A stretch of DNA of 64,000 nt from Arcobacter sp. CECT 8986 (GTDB lineage Bacteria > Campylobacterota > Campylobacteria > Campylobacterales > Arcobacteraceae): positions 36,057-100,056 of the forward strand of contig NZ_PDKG01000008.1 of NCBI RefSeq assembly GCF_004116725.1, written 5' to 3'. The translations under genes were made by a program, and so were the position numbers. This document shows positions 54,196 through 63,876 of the stretch, piece after piece (the first letter of the stretch is position 1; each line of letters begins with the position of its first letter). The notes beneath the pieces are model-generated. The model worked only from the letters and a program-made list of their open reading frames with translations, did no database searches and had not been told where the DNA came from.

Positions 54196-54987
54196 ATGAT
54201 TGATAAAAAAGAGTTTTTATTACAGTCTATTATTAAAGCATACATTGAACATTGTGAACCAATAGGTTCAAGTCAATTAAAAACAATGTATGATATTGCT
54301 TACTCTCCAGCAACTATTAGAGGTTACTTTAAGAAGTTAGGAGATGAAGGTTTCTTGGCACAAGAACACGCAAGTAGTGGTAGAACACCAACTACTGAAG
54401 CTTTAAAGCAATATTGGGATAATAAATTAAACTTTAAACTATCTTTTGTTGATTTGAAAACGATTGAGTATTTGGCGCAAAGAATTGGAATAACTGTATT
54501 TATTAAAGAGTTAAAAAATGATAAGTTGGTAGATATATTAAATATCCAAGATAAATATATGATTTTGGAGTTTGATAATTTCCCAATAACTATTAAATAT
54601 TCATCTGCTCTTTATAGATTTTTAAGTGATATGATAGGTTTAGAAATCAATCATATAATAAGAATCTCAAAAGATGTTGGTGCATATGAACTTTATGAAC
54701 AGTTAAGTCAATTTGTAAAAGAAAGAGATCTTTCTATATATAATACAAAAGAGTTTTTAAGATTATCACTTACATATGACTTCGATGAAAGTTTTATTAA
54801 TTCATTTTTAAATGGAGAAGTTATAGATAAGTGTGAAGAAGGTCTTTATTACGAAGAGTTATTACCTACTGGATATATGGGTTCTTGTAATATCTGTAAT
54901 ATACATGGGTATAATTCAAAAATGTTGGTAGTCGGCGAGTTATCAAAAGACTATGAATATTTTTATAATCAAATTAGTATGTCTTAG
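54196..54987 (+). CDS. hrcA: Heat-inducible transcription repressor HrcA
   Basis: HrcA (263 residues) represses heat-shock genes at the CIRCE site just upstream. The N-terminal winged helix (KKEFLLQSIIKAYIEHCEPIGSSQL; SPATIRGYFKKLGDEGFLAQEHASSGRTPT) is clear. It is shorter than the roughly 340-residue form of Firmicutes, as known for Campylobacterota. It is the first gene of the operon with grpE and dnaK. Confidence 0.93.
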   Translation: MIDKKEFLLQSIIKAYIEHCEPIGSSQLKTMYDIAYSPATIRGYFKKLGDEGFLAQEHASSGRTPTTEALKQYWDNKLNFKLSFVDLKTIEYLAQRIGITVFIKELKNDKLVDILNIQDKYMILEFDNFPITIKYSSALYRFLSDMIGLEINHIIRISKDVGAYELYEQLSQFVKERDLSIYNTKEFLRLSLTYDFDESFINSFLNGEVIDKCEEGLYYEELLPTGYMGSCNICNIHGYNSKMLVVGELSKDYEYFYNQISMS

Positions 54988-54996
54988 GAGTTAAAA

Positions 54997-55581
54997 TTGA
55001 GTGAAGAAAAAAAAGAAGAATTAAATCAAGAAGAAGTTGTAGAAACTTGTGAGAATCAAACTTGTGAAGACAATACTGAACAAGAGGTTTTAGAACAACA
55101 AGAGCAGACTGTAGAGAGCGTAAAAGCTGAATATGAAGCAAAATTAAAAGAAGAACAAGATAAATATTTAAGAGTTCATGCAGATTTTGAAAATATTAAA
55201 AAAAGATTAGAAAAAGAGAAGTATCAAGCAATAGATTATGCAAGTGAAAAATTTGCTAAAGATTTATTAGCTCCAATTGATACTTTAGAAATGGCTTTAG
55301 CAGCAGAAGAAAATGCTAAAGATTTAGATGCACAAGAGCTTCTTAAAAAACTAAAAGAGGGTGTTGAATTAACAATCAAAAACTTCTATACAGTTTTTGA
55401 AAAACATGAAATTACACCTATTGAAACAGATGGTGAATTTGATCCAAATTTCCATGATGCAGTAATGCAAGTTGATAGTCCTGAGCATGAAGATGGACAA
55501 ATTGTTCAACAATTACAAAAAGGTTATAAGTATAAAGAGAGATTACTAAGACCTGCAATGGTATCTATTTGTAAAAAATAA
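54997..55581 (+). CDS. grpE: Nucleotide exchange factor GrpE
   Basis: GrpE (194 residues) releases ADP from DnaK. An acidic N-terminus, a long coiled coil (about 40-100; [20 protein letters not shown]) and a C-terminal beta domain ([15 protein letters not shown]) are present. The start is a TTG at 54997 with a TAGGAG ribosome binding site. It lies between hrcA and dnaK. Confidence 0.95.
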   Translation: MSEEKKEELNQEEVVETCENQTCEDNTEQEVLEQQEQTVESVKAEYEAKLKEEQDKYLRVHADFENIKKRLEKEKYQAIDYASEKFAKDLLAPIDTLEMALAAEENAKDLDAQELLKKLKEGVELTIKNFYTVFEKHEITPIETDGEFDPNFHDAVMQVDSPEHEDGQIVQQLQKGYKYKERLLRPAMVSICKK

Positions 55582-55596
55582 ATACTAAAAGTATTT
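55580..55596 (+). terminator. Short hairpin between grpE and dnaK
   Basis: AAATACT-AAA-AGTATTT is a perfect 7-bp hairpin that begins at the grpE stop. With no U tract it is more likely a processing or partial-attenuation site than a full terminator, since dnaK is expected to be co-transcribed. Confidence 0.4.
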
Positions 55597-55671
55597 GACC
55601 GTGATGTCACTAAACTAGATAGATTAGAAAAATTATTTTAAAATAAAATTAAAAATTGATAAGGAAAAAAG

Positions 55672-57558
55672 ATGAGTAAAGTTATTGGTATTGACTTAGG
55701 TACAACAAACTCTTGTATGGCAGTTTACGAAGGTGGTGAAGCAAAAGTTATCCCTAATAAAGAGGGTAAAAATACAACTCCTTCAATTGTAGCATTTACA
55801 GATAAAGGTGAAGTATTAGTTGGTGACCCAGCAAAAAGACAAGCTATTACAAACCCAGAAAAAACTATCTATTCTGTAAAAAGAATTATGGGTCTTATGA
55901 TGAACGAAGAGAATGCTAAAGAAGCACAATCTAAAGTTGGATATAAAATTGTAGATAGAAATGGTGCAGCAGCAGTTGATATTGCTGGTAAAGTTTATAC
56001 ACCACAAGAAATTTCTGCAAAAATTTTAGGAAAATTAAAAGCAGATGCAGAAGAATATTTAGGTGATACTGTTACAGATGCAGTTATTACTGTTCCTGCA
56101 TATTTCAATGATGCACAAAGAAAAGCAACTCAAGAAGCTGGTACAATTGCTGGACTTAACGTATTAAGAATTATCAATGAGCCAACAGCTGCTTCATTAG
56201 CATATGGACTTGATAAAAAAGATGAAGAAAAAGTTCTTGTATACGATTTAGGTGGTGGTACATTTGACGTTACTGTTCTTGAAATTGGTGATGGAACATT
56301 TGAAGTACTTTCAACTGATGGTAATGCATTCCTAGGTGGAGATGACTTCGATAATGCTATTATTGATTGGTTAGCAAAAGAGTTTAAAGACGAAAATGGA
56401 TTTGATATTAAAACAGATAAAATGGCATTACAAAGATTAAAAGATGCAGCTGAAAATGCTAAAAAAGAGCTTTCTTCTGCTGAATCAACAGAAATTAATT
56501 TACCATTTATCTCTATGGGTAATGCTGGACCAATTCACTTAGTTAAATCTTTAACTAGAGCAAAATTTGAGTCTATGACTGAGCACTTAATTAATGAAAC
56601 TTTAGGACACATCAAAACTGCTCTTAAAGATGCTGGATTAGATAAAGGTGAAATCAATGAAATCATCATGGTTGGTGGTTCTACAAGATTACCAAAAGCA
56701 AATACAGTTGTAAAAGAGTTCTTCGGAAAAGATTTAAATAAAGGTGTAAACCCTGATGAAGTTGTTGCAGCAGGTGCAGCAGTTCAAGCTGGTGTATTAA
56801 AAGGTGATGTAAAAGACGTATTATTATTAGACGTTACTCCATTATCTTTAGGAATTGAGACTTTAGGTGGAGTTGCTACAAAACTTATTGAAAAAGGTAC
56901 AACTATTCCTGTTAAAAAATCTCAAGTATTTAGTACAGCTGAAGATAACCAACCAGCAGTTTCAATTCACGTAGTTCAAGGTGAAAGAGAATTTGCTAAA
57001 GATAATAAATCATTAGGTATGTTTGAACTTTCAGATATCCCAGCAGCTCCAAGAGGTGTTCCTCAAATTGAAGTTACATTTGATATCGATGCAAATGGTG
57101 TTTTAAATGTATCTGCTAAAGATAAAGGTACTGGAAAAGAAAACAAAATTACTATCTCTGGTTCGTCTGGATTAAGTGATGATGAAATTGAAAAAATGGT
57201 AAATGAAGCAGAAGCAAATAAAGATGCAGATGCAAAAAGAAAAGAAGTAATTGAAATCAGAAACCAAGCTGATGCATTATTACACTCAACTAGAAAAACT
57301 TTAGAAGAGAATGAAAATGCAGTTTCTGAAGATGAGAAAAAAGCAATTATTGATGCAGCAGCAGATTTAGAAACACTTCTAAAAGATGAAAATGCAACAA
57401 AAGAACAAATTGAAGAAAAAGTTAAAGCATTAACTGAAAAATCTCACAAATTAGCAGAAGCTATGTATAAAAAAGAGCAAGCTAATCAAGGTGGACAACA
57501 AGCTGATCAAAAAGCAAAAAAAGATGACGATGATGTTATCGATGCAGAAGTAGAGTAA
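55672..57558 (+). CDS. dnaK: Chaperone DnaK (Hsp70)
   Basis: DnaK (628 residues, full length) is the ATP-dependent Hsp70. The actin-like ATPase starts with [36 protein letters not shown] and VGGSTRLPK are intact. The substrate-binding domain (about 390-600) is followed by the acidic [11 protein letters not shown] tail. It is the last gene of the CIRCE-controlled operon. Confidence 0.98.
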   Translation: MSKVIGIDLGTTNSCMAVYEGGEAKVIPNKEGKNTTPSIVAFTDKGEVLVGDPAKRQAITNPEKTIYSVKRIMGLMMNEENAKEAQSKVGYKIVDRNGAAAVDIAGKVYTPQEISAKILGKLKADAEEYLGDTVTDAVITVPAYFNDAQRKATQEAGTIAGLNVLRIINEPTAASLAYGLDKKDEEKVLVYDLGGGTFDVTVLEIGDGTFEVLSTDGNAFLGGDDFDNAIIDWLAKEFKDENGFDIKTDKMALQRLKDAAENAKKELSSAESTEINLPFISMGNAGPIHLVKSLTRAKFESMTEHLINETLGHIKTALKDAGLDKGEINEIIMVGGSTRLPKANTVVKEFFGKDLNKGVNPDEVVAAGAAVQAGVLKGDVKDVLLLDVTPLSLGIETLGGVATKLIEKGTTIPVKKSQVFSTAEDNQPAVSIHVVQGEREFAKDNKSLGMFELSDIPAAPRGVPQIEVTFDIDANGVLNVSAKDKGTGKENKITISGSSGLSDDEIEKMVNEAEANKDADAKRKEVIEIRNQADALLHSTRKTLEENENAVSEDEKKAIIDAAADLETLLKDENATKEQIEEKVKALTEKSHKLAEAMYKKEQANQGGQQADQKAKKDDDDVIDAEVE

Positions 57559-57570
57559 TCACTCTACTTC

Positions 57571-57870
57571 ATGCAAACTTTTATATTTCTACTAATTTTA
57601 TTTCTTATTTCAATCTTTTCAATACTTCTATATTTCAAATTAAAAAATCAAAGAGTTTATAAATTACTTAAAGGTGAGTGTCCTAACTGTAAAGAAAAAA
57701 CTAGAACTTTTTATGATGAAAATACAAGAACAGTTTTTAAAAATGAGATTATTACTAAAAGAGTGGTAAAAAATCATGGATGTTCTGGCGTAATAGAAGT
57801 GGAATTTAGATGCAAAAATTGTAATTTAAAAGAGCTACACCAAGTTCCTTCAAATAGTTGTAATATGTAA
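57571..57870 (+). CDS. Small membrane-anchored zinc-ribbon-like protein
   Basis: This 99-residue protein has an N-terminal membrane helix (about 3-22). A cytosolic tail with CPNC near 37-40, a lone GC near 71, and CKNC near 84-87 suggests a zinc ribbon. The family is not recognised. It lies 12 bp after dnaK and 18 bp before mltA, on the same strand. Confidence 0.6.
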   Translation: MQTFIFLLILFLISIFSILLYFKLKNQRVYKLLKGECPNCKEKTRTFYDENTRTVFKNEIITKRVVKNHGCSGVIEVEFRCKNCNLKELHQVPSNSCNM

Positions 57871-57921
57871 TCAAACTTTTAATTAAAGATGTTAAAATAT
57901 GGCAAATTTAAAGGAGTAAAT

Positions 57922-59028
57922 TTGAAATATTTAATAATTTTTTTAGTTCCTATTTTTCTTTTTACTGGATGTGCAATAAAAGAGTATGAAAAGTATGACA
58001 ATATCTCTAAAGCATCACTGGAAAAAGTAAATTTTTATGATATAGAAAACTTTTATAATGATGATTTTGATTATGCTTTAAAAACATTTCAAAAAGCGTG
58101 TAAAAAATCAAAAAGATTCTCTTTATTTGAAGATGTATGTGCTGAATCATTAACTGCGAAAAATGCAAGAGATTTTTTTATTTCTAACTTTCAACCATAT
58201 AAATTAATAGATAAAAATGGAAGTGATGAAGGTGTAATTACTGGATATTATGAACCTTTATTAAATGGAAGTTTGACAAAAGATGAAACTTATAAATATC
58301 CAATATATAAAACACCAAAAGATATGATTACTGTTGATTTATCTTCTGTATATCCTGATTTAAAAAAGTATAGATTAAGAGGGAAGCTAGAAGGTAATAA
58401 AATAGTTCCATATGATAGTAGAGCAAAATTAAATACCAAAGAAAATGAAAATTTAGAACCAATATGTTATGTAGACGATAAGTTTGAACTTTTTTTACTT
58501 CATATTCAAGGTTCTGGAAAAGTAAAATTAACAAATGGTGATATTATAAATATTGGTTATGCAAATCAAAATGGAAGAAGATATACTTCTGTTGGAAAAT
58601 ATATGTTAAAAAAAGGTTATCTAAAACCAAATAATGCCTCAATTCAAGGAATGAAAGCTTTCTTTGATAAAAATCCAGACAAAGTTGATGAGATTTTAAA
58701 TCACAATGAAAGTTATGTTTTTTTTAGAAAAGCTAGTCAAGGTGCAACAGGAGCTTTAGGCGTTGAACTTACAGCAAAAAGAAATTTAGCAGTTGATAGA
58801 AGTTATATTCCCCTTGGAATGCCTGTATTTTTATCAACATCAAACCCTATTACAAAAGAGCAAATTAATAAGTTAATGGTTGCAGCTGATACTGGTGGTG
58901 CAATAAAAGGTGAAATTAGAGCAGACTTTTTTTGGGGATATGGTGATAAAGCTTTTAAATATGCAGGTAAAATGAAAGAAAAAGGTACTTTATATATTTT
59001 AATACCAAAAGACCAACTGATTGATTAA
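57922..59028 (+). CDS. mltA: Membrane-bound lytic murein transglycosylase A
   Basis: MltA (about 368 residues) is an outer-membrane lipoprotein that cuts peptidoglycan. The frame opens at an ATG at 57889, but a TTG at 57922 has AAAGGAG five bases upstream. It starts LKYLIIFLVPIFLFTGC, a clean lipoprotein signal with the lipobox cysteine. The core shows ITGYYEPLL, a HIQGSG motif and the catalytic-Asp region near the end (VAADTGGAIKG; RADFFWGYG). Confidence 0.88.
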   Translation: MKYLIIFLVPIFLFTGCAIKEYEKYDNISKASLEKVNFYDIENFYNDDFDYALKTFQKACKKSKRFSLFEDVCAESLTAKNARDFFISNFQPYKLIDKNGSDEGVITGYYEPLLNGSLTKDETYKYPIYKTPKDMITVDLSSVYPDLKKYRLRGKLEGNKIVPYDSRAKLNTKENENLEPICYVDDKFELFLLHIQGSGKVKLTNGDIINIGYANQNGRRYTSVGKYMLKKGYLKPNNASIQGMKAFFDKNPDKVDEILNHNESYVFFRKASQGATGALGVELTAKRNLAVDRSYIPLGMPVFLSTSNPITKEQINKLMVAADTGGAIKGEIRADFFWGYGDKAFKYAGKMKEKGTLYILIPKDQLID

Positions 59029-59029
59029 A

Positions 59030-59057
59030 ATGAGTGTTGTTTAATCACAACACCCAT
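59030..59057. terminator. Bidirectional hairpin between mltA and the Cys-rich gene
   Basis: A stem with one mismatch (ATGaGTGTTGT / ACAACACcCAT) and a 6-nt loop lies between convergent stop codons. It contains the stop region of the minus-strand Cys-rich gene. Confidence 0.5.
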
Positions 59058-59280
59058 TCCCACAGCATGTACTTTTTGGTTCAGTATCAAAAGATATTAC
59101 AAAATCATTACCAAATTCTACTACTTGAAACTCATGTTTTCCACAGAACTCAGAATTCATTGTATTTTTCATATCTATTGCTTTTTCTAAAGCATCATCT
59201 TTTGATTCAAAACTAATATTGTTTTGTAAATCACTTCTTTTGAAGCAACCACATTGATTTGACACAACGATTTTATGCAT
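59041..59280 (-). CDS. Small cysteine-rich protein, possible metal binder
   Basis: This 79-residue protein carries a CGC near the N-terminus, a lone Cys (FCGKHEF) and a C-terminal CCGNGCCD cluster. It has no signal peptide. The cysteine clusters suggest metal or redox binding. The ATG is preceded by AAGGAT, a good ribosome binding site. It lies between mltA and psd but is convergent with mltA. I do not recognise the family. Confidence 0.7.
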   Translation of the reverse strand: MHKIVVSNQCGCFKRSDLQNNISFESKDDALEKAIDMKNTMNSEFCGKHEFQVVEFGNDFVISFDTEPKSTCCGNGCCD

Positions 59281-59428
59281 ATAAATTATCCTTAAATTTG
59301 TTTGTAATAATTTATATTATCTTATTTGAATATTAAAAGTACTTATATGCATAATTTATATTATAATTTTAAAATTCAAGTGATATTTAGATAAAATAAA
59401 AAACTAAATGAATAAAATAAGGAAAGAA

Positions 59429-60238
59429 ATGCATATAACAAACTTAATTTCTCAATATTTTGGAAAGTTTGCAAAGAAGGAATTCCCTCCATTCTTCCAA
59501 AAAATTATAAATGGTATTTATGCAAAAATTTTTAAAATCGACCTAAGTGAATTTAGAAATGCAAAATATTATAAATCATTAAATGATTTATTTACAAGAG
59601 AATTAGCAATTCCAAGACAAATTGATGAGTCAATAGATAGTATCATCTCTCCTTGTGATAGTTTTATTACGCAAGGTGGAAAAATAAAAGAGGATATTCT
59701 TTTTCAAATAAAAGGTATGGAGTATAGTCTTGAAGATTTACTTACATATTATTGCACAGATAATTTTGAAAAAGTAAGAAATGGCTCTTACGTTAACTTC
59801 TATTTGGCACCAAGTGATTATCATAGATATCATGCACCAGTTGATTTTGTTATAAAAAAACTTATTCATGTTCCAGGAAAATTATATCCTGTTAATTTCA
59901 AATACTTAAGAAAAGAGATTGAATTATTTGTACAAAATGAGAGAGTTATTTTAGAGTGTGTATCTACAAAAGGAAAACTTTTTTATATGGTTTTTGTAGG
60001 TGCTTTAAATGTAGGTCAAATGGTATTTGATTTTGAGCCAACTGTTGAAACAAATAAAAACACAAAAGATATTAAATATATTGATTATGAAGGTGTTAAT
60101 ATAAATAAAGGTGATACTTTAGGTTATTTTAAAATGGGTTCAACAATAGTTATGCTTTGGGAAGAAGATAGTGTTGAGTTAGAAAATCTTCTAAATCAAA
60201 AAGTAAAATTTGGACAGAAAGTTGCAACTGTTAAATAA
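59429..60238 (+). CDS. psd: Phosphatidylserine decarboxylase
   Basis: Psd (269 residues) makes phosphatidylethanolamine. YHRYHAPVDF has the catalytic histidines, and KMGSTIVMLWEEDS contains the GST self-cleavage site where the pyruvoyl group forms (MGST, in place of the commoner LGST). The frame opens at 59408, but the ATG at 59429 follows an AAGGAAAG ribosome binding site. Confidence 0.93.
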   Translation: MHITNLISQYFGKFAKKEFPPFFQKIINGIYAKIFKIDLSEFRNAKYYKSLNDLFTRELAIPRQIDESIDSIISPCDSFITQGGKIKEDILFQIKGMEYSLEDLLTYYCTDNFEKVRNGSYVNFYLAPSDYHRYHAPVDFVIKKLIHVPGKLYPVNFKYLRKEIELFVQNERVILECVSTKGKLFYMVFVGALNVGQMVFDFEPTVETNKNTKDIKYIDYEGVNINKGDTLGYFKMGSTIVMLWEEDSVELENLLNQKVKFGQKVATVK

Positions 60239-60318
60239 TAATTTAACAATAAAAAATTTAGTTATCTAAAAGAAAAATTCTGTCACAATTAGTACAAAAT
60301 AAATAAAAAGGAATTAAA

Positions 60319-60555
60319 ATGTCAGTTACTACAGAAATAGCAACTCTTGATTTATCTGGAACAAAAAAAGGTAAAATAATTATTTCAAATCTTACTGAAC
60401 CATACGGAAAAGAAACAGCCGATGTTGTAAGTATTGGAATCGCATTAAATGGTAAAGATATTGAGTGGAAATCTCATGTTCCTTATGATAATTTAGATGA
60501 AGTAATTGAAATTCTTCAAAAAGTAAATAAAGAGTATAAAAAAACAAAAAACTAA
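60319..60555 (+). CDS. Small conserved-looking protein, unknown
   Basis: This 78-residue protein is soluble and has no cysteine. It begins MSVTTEIATLDLSGTKKGKI and ends with a Lys-rich helix (EVIEILQKVNKEYKKTKN). The predicted pattern is beta strands followed by one helix. It has a good AAAAGGAATT ribosome binding site. It lies 44 bp upstream of the rhodanese-like gene. No family is recognised. Confidence 0.65.
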   Translation: MSVTTEIATLDLSGTKKGKIIISNLTEPYGKETADVVSIGIALNGKDIEWKSHVPYDNLDEVIEILQKVNKEYKKTKN

Positions 60556-60599
60556 AATAGAGGAGATTGACTTCTTCTATTTTAATTAAAAGGAAAATT

Positions 60600-60983
60600 A
60601 TGAAATGGCTTCTTTTTCTTTTATTATCTACAAGTATTTTTTTAAATGCTTCTGATGTAAAATCACTAAATGCTACAAAAATCAATAAGTATCTATCTTT
60701 AAATGGAATAGTTGTTGATATTCGTTCTAAACAGACACAAGAAAAAACTGGTGTAATTCCAGAATCTTATAAATTACCATTAGTTAAAGAAGATGAAAAA
60801 TCATTGAAAATTTGGAAATTTAAACTTTTGAAAATTCTTAAAAGTGCAAAAAGAAGTTTTTTACTTGTTGATGAAGATGGAACAAATTCAAAAAAACTAG
60901 CACAAAGATTGAAAAAAGATGGGTTTATTCAAGCTATTTATTTAAAAGGTGGCTTTGATAATTGGAAAAACAATACTAAATAG
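60600..60983 (+). CDS. Exported rhodanese-like protein without the catalytic cysteine
   Basis: This 127-residue protein begins with a signal peptide (MKWLLFLLLSTSIFLNA) and an ATG at 60600 with AAAAGGAAAA upstream; the longer frame to 60567 is less likely. Rhodanese-like features are GIVVDIRSKQTQEKTGVIPESYKL and a final AIYLKGGFDNWK. In the usual active-site loop position the sequence reads LLVDEDGTNSKK, with no Cys, so it would not transfer sulfur. It may bind a partner. It overlaps the next gene's end by 8 bp. Confidence 0.65.
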   Translation: MKWLLFLLLSTSIFLNASDVKSLNATKINKYLSLNGIVVDIRSKQTQEKTGVIPESYKLPLVKEDEKSLKIWKFKLLKILKSAKRSFLLVDEDGTNSKKLAQRLKKDGFIQAIYLKGGFDNWKNNTK

Positions 60984-61332
60984 CTACTGTTTTTCTTCCT
61001 TCTTGTAACCATTGAGCTATCCCACCATACAAATGAGCACAATTTTTATAACCCTCTTGTTGAACTAAATAGTTTCCTATCATTCTAGTTCTATTTGCAT
61101 GGGCACAAATTAGTATAAATGTTTGGTCTTTTGAAGTTACTAACTTTCTAAACTCTTCTAGCCACTCTTCAAGGTTATAATTTCCATACTCATCATAAAA
61201 TGTAAGCATATGTGAGTTTTCTATAATTCCTGTTTGATTAAATTCCATTTGAGTTCTAACATCAATTAATACAATATTATCTTTATTCATAAGTTCAACT
61301 TTTCTTGGAATTAAGTCAACTACTTCTTGCAT
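60976..61332 (-). CDS. Rhodanese-type sulfurtransferase
   Basis: This 118-residue cytosolic single-domain rhodanese has VLIDVRTQMEFNQTGIIENS at the N-terminal half and the active-site loop ICAHANRTR with Cys near residue 75. A C-terminal LYGGIAQW segment follows. It would move a sulfane sulfur, but its substrate is unknown. It is convergent with the Cys-less rhodanese-like gene, and the last 8 bp overlap. Confidence 0.85.
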   Translation of the reverse strand: MQEVVDLIPRKVELMNKDNIVLIDVRTQMEFNQTGIIENSHMLTFYDEYGNYNLEEWLEEFRKLVTSKDQTFILICAHANRTRMIGNYLVQQEGYKNCAHLYGGIAQWLQEGRKTVAI

Positions 61333-61476
61333 AATATCTCCTTATTTAGTTAGAATTCTAACAATAAATTATTAATAAAACTTATAAAATAAAAGTTAAT
61401 TGAAATTGTACAATTTTATATTAACAAACTCTTTACAATAATTTATTATAATAAATAAAAAGAATTGGGGTTTAGT

Positions 61477-61836
61477 ATGAAAAAGATTTTTATTTTTATG
61501 ATGTTTAGTGTGGTTTCACTATTTGCTTTTGAACATATAAATATTATGAATATTGATGAGAAAATAAAAGATAAAAACGTTATTGTTGATTTTTATGCTA
61601 CTTGGTGTCCTCCATGTAAGATAATGACAAAGAATTTAACAAAATATGAAGAAGTTAAAAATCAAAATGTAACTATATATAAAGTTGATGTTGATAAAGA
61701 CCCAGAACTAGCACAAAAGTTTGGAATAAGAACAATTCCTACACTAATCTATTTCAAAGATGGAAAAGTTGTAAAACAAGAAGTTGGAGTAAGAAGTGTT
61801 CCTGAATTACAATCAAATGTAAAAAAACTATTTTAG
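61477..61836 (+). CDS. Periplasmic thioredoxin-like protein
   Basis: This 119-residue protein has a signal peptide (MKKIFIFMMFSVVSLFA) and a thioredoxin fold. The CxxC active site is WCPPC near residue 45, and the cis-proline is in RTIPTLIYF. An earlier TTG at 61465 exists, but the ATG at 61477 begins the signal peptide properly. It is 11 bp before dsbD, so it is probably part of the same periplasmic thiol reduction system. Confidence 0.85.
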   Translation: MKKIFIFMMFSVVSLFAFEHINIMNIDEKIKDKNVIVDFYATWCPPCKIMTKNLTKYEEVKNQNVTIYKVDVDKDPELAQKFGIRTIPTLIYFKDGKVVKQEVGVRSVPELQSNVKKLF

Positions 61837-61847
61837 GGTAAGAATAT

Positions 61848-63593
61848 ATGTTAAAAAGAATATCTATATTTTTATTAATTACGGTTTACTCATTATTTGC
61901 ATCTAATTATGATTTTTTAGAACCAGAAGATGCTTTTAAAACTAAATTTGAAGAGAATAAGCAAGAGATTATTTTTACTTTAAATTTGGGTAAAGATATC
62001 TATTTATATGATGATAAACTAAAAGTTTTTATATCAAAACCAGAAAAAATAGAGATAACAAAAGAGTTAAATATACCAAAACCTGTAAAGTATGAAGAGT
62101 TTATTGTCCATTTTGATAACCAACTTATAAAAATCCCAAAAAAGTTAATCTCATCAAAAGTAGAATCTAACTCTTATGAAATAGAAGTACATTTTCAAGG
62201 ATGCTCAAAAGCAGGTCTTTGTTATGCTCCTATGACTCAAACTTACTCTTTTAATATACAAAATTCTAAAAATAGTATTGAACTACCTAAAAAAGAGACT
62301 GCAACAAAAAGTAGTGAAGATTTAAATGAAACAGATTTAATTACTAATACATTAAAAGATGGAAATATAATTTTTATATTGGCAACTTTTTTTACATTTG
62401 GACTATTATTATCTTTAACTCCTTGTGTATTCCCTATGATTCCAATACTATCTTCAATTATTGTAAATGCAGGAAATAAAGAAAAACTTACTGCTTTTAG
62501 AGGTTTTTCTTTATCTTTAGTTTATGTATTGTCAATGGCTCTTGCTTATACAATCGCTGGAGTTATTGCAGGAGTATTTGGTTCTAATTTGCAAGTTATG
62601 TTACAAAATCCTTATGTTTTAGTTATTTTTGCTTTAATATTTGTGGCACTTGCTCTTTCTATGTTTGGATATTATAAGTTAGAATTACCTCAAAGTTTAC
62701 AAAATAAAATAAATAAAACTACTGATGGTAAAGAAAAACAAGGCGTATTAGGAATTGCAATTATGGGATTCTTATCTGCATTAATTGTAGGACCTTGTGT
62801 TGCTCCTCCACTTGCTGGTGCTTTAGTTTATATAGGACAAACAGGTGATGCAATTTTGGGTGGATTGGCTCTGTTTGTATTAAGTATTGGTATGGGTGTT
62901 CCTTTATTGCTTATTGGTTTAGGTGCTGGAAAGTTTATGCCAAAACCTGGTATTTGGATGGATACAGTATCAAAATTATTTGGAATAGTAATGTTAGCAA
63001 TTGCTATTTGGATGTTAGATAGAGTTATTCCTAATTATGTTATTTATTTATGGGCAATATTATTAATTGCAACTGGTGTTTATTTAAAACAGTTTGAACA
63101 CTTAATTGTTAAAACAATATCAATTTTGATATTAGTTTATGGAGTTATTGCATTTGTTGGTGCAATTAGTTCAGCAAAAAATATTTTAAATCCTTTAGAA
63201 AAATTTACATCAGCAAAAGTAACTTCATATAATAAAAGTGAACTTTCATGGGCAAAAGTTAGAAACAATCAAGAGCTAGATTTAGCAATAAAGAACTCAA
63301 CAAAACCAGTTATTTTAGATTTTTATGCTGATTGGTGTGTTGCTTGTAAAGAGTTAGAAGAGATAACTTTCAAAGATGAGAAAGTGATTTCAAAACTAAA
63401 AAACTTTACTTTATTAAAAGCAGATGTAACAAAAAATAATAGTGATGATAAAGAGTTACAAAAAAGGTTTGGTATTTTTGGACCTCCTGGAATTATTTTT
63501 TGGGATGAAAATGGAAATGAAGTAAAAAAAGCTAAAATTATTGGCTATAAAAACCCTAAAGAATTTCTAGAAATAGTAGAAAAAAACTTCTAA
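61848..63593 (+). CDS. dsbD: Thiol:disulfide interchange protein DsbD
   Basis: DsbD (581 residues) passes electrons from cytosolic thioredoxin to periplasmic proteins. A signal peptide comes first. The alpha domain has two Cys near 119 and 125 (CSKAGLCYAP), and about eight membrane helices follow with a Cys in TPCVFPM (near 193) and GPCVAPP (near 317). The C-terminal gamma domain carries the WCVACK motif near 497. The preceding periplasmic thioredoxin is a likely acceptor. Confidence 0.93.
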   Translation: MLKRISIFLLITVYSLFASNYDFLEPEDAFKTKFEENKQEIIFTLNLGKDIYLYDDKLKVFISKPEKIEITKELNIPKPVKYEEFIVHFDNQLIKIPKKLISSKVESNSYEIEVHFQGCSKAGLCYAPMTQTYSFNIQNSKNSIELPKKETATKSSEDLNETDLITNTLKDGNIIFILATFFTFGLLLSLTPCVFPMIPILSSIIVNAGNKEKLTAFRGFSLSLVYVLSMALAYTIAGVIAGVFGSNLQVMLQNPYVLVIFALIFVALALSMFGYYKLELPQSLQNKINKTTDGKEKQGVLGIAIMGFLSALIVGPCVAPPLAGALVYIGQTGDAILGGLALFVLSIGMGVPLLLIGLGAGKFMPKPGIWMDTVSKLFGIVMLAIAIWMLDRVIPNYVIYLWAILLIATGVYLKQFEHLIVKTISILILVYGVIAFVGAISSAKNILNPLEKFTSAKVTSYNKSELSWAKVRNNQELDLAIKNSTKPVILDFYADWCVACKELEEITFKDEKVISKLKNFTLLKADVTKNNSDDKELQKRFGIFGPPGIIFWDENGNEVKKAKIIGYKNPKEFLEIVEKNF

Positions 63594-63722
63594 AAAACCT
63601 CTCATATTCTTAAAAAAAGCATAAAAAAAGATATTAAAGTCCTTTTTTTATCCTTTTCTTACTGTTATAATTAACTTTTATCGATAAAATTAAAACAAAT
63701 TATAAATTTGTGAAAATTATGT

Positions 63723-63760
63723 AAATCAAATGAATAGATTATTATCTATTTATTTGATTT
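63723..63760 (+). terminator. Long hairpin upstream of the fumarate hydratase gene
   Basis: A 16-bp stem (63723-63738 with 63745-63760, one G-U pair) with a 6-nt loop lies between dsbD and the fumarate hydratase gene. It may terminate dsbD transcripts or form a regulatory structure in the leader of the next gene. The rest of 63594-63876 is AT-rich, with -10-like TATAAT boxes at 63665-63670 and 63761-63766 and no other gene. Confidence 0.45.
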
Positions 63761-63876
63761 TATAATTGCCCAAATTATGAGGTTTTGCATAGCGTTTATG
63801 TAAATCTAAAATAATAGGACATTTAATCCAGTCGCTCTAGGGAAGAGTTAATTATTTTATAATTTAAGGTGAGGAA

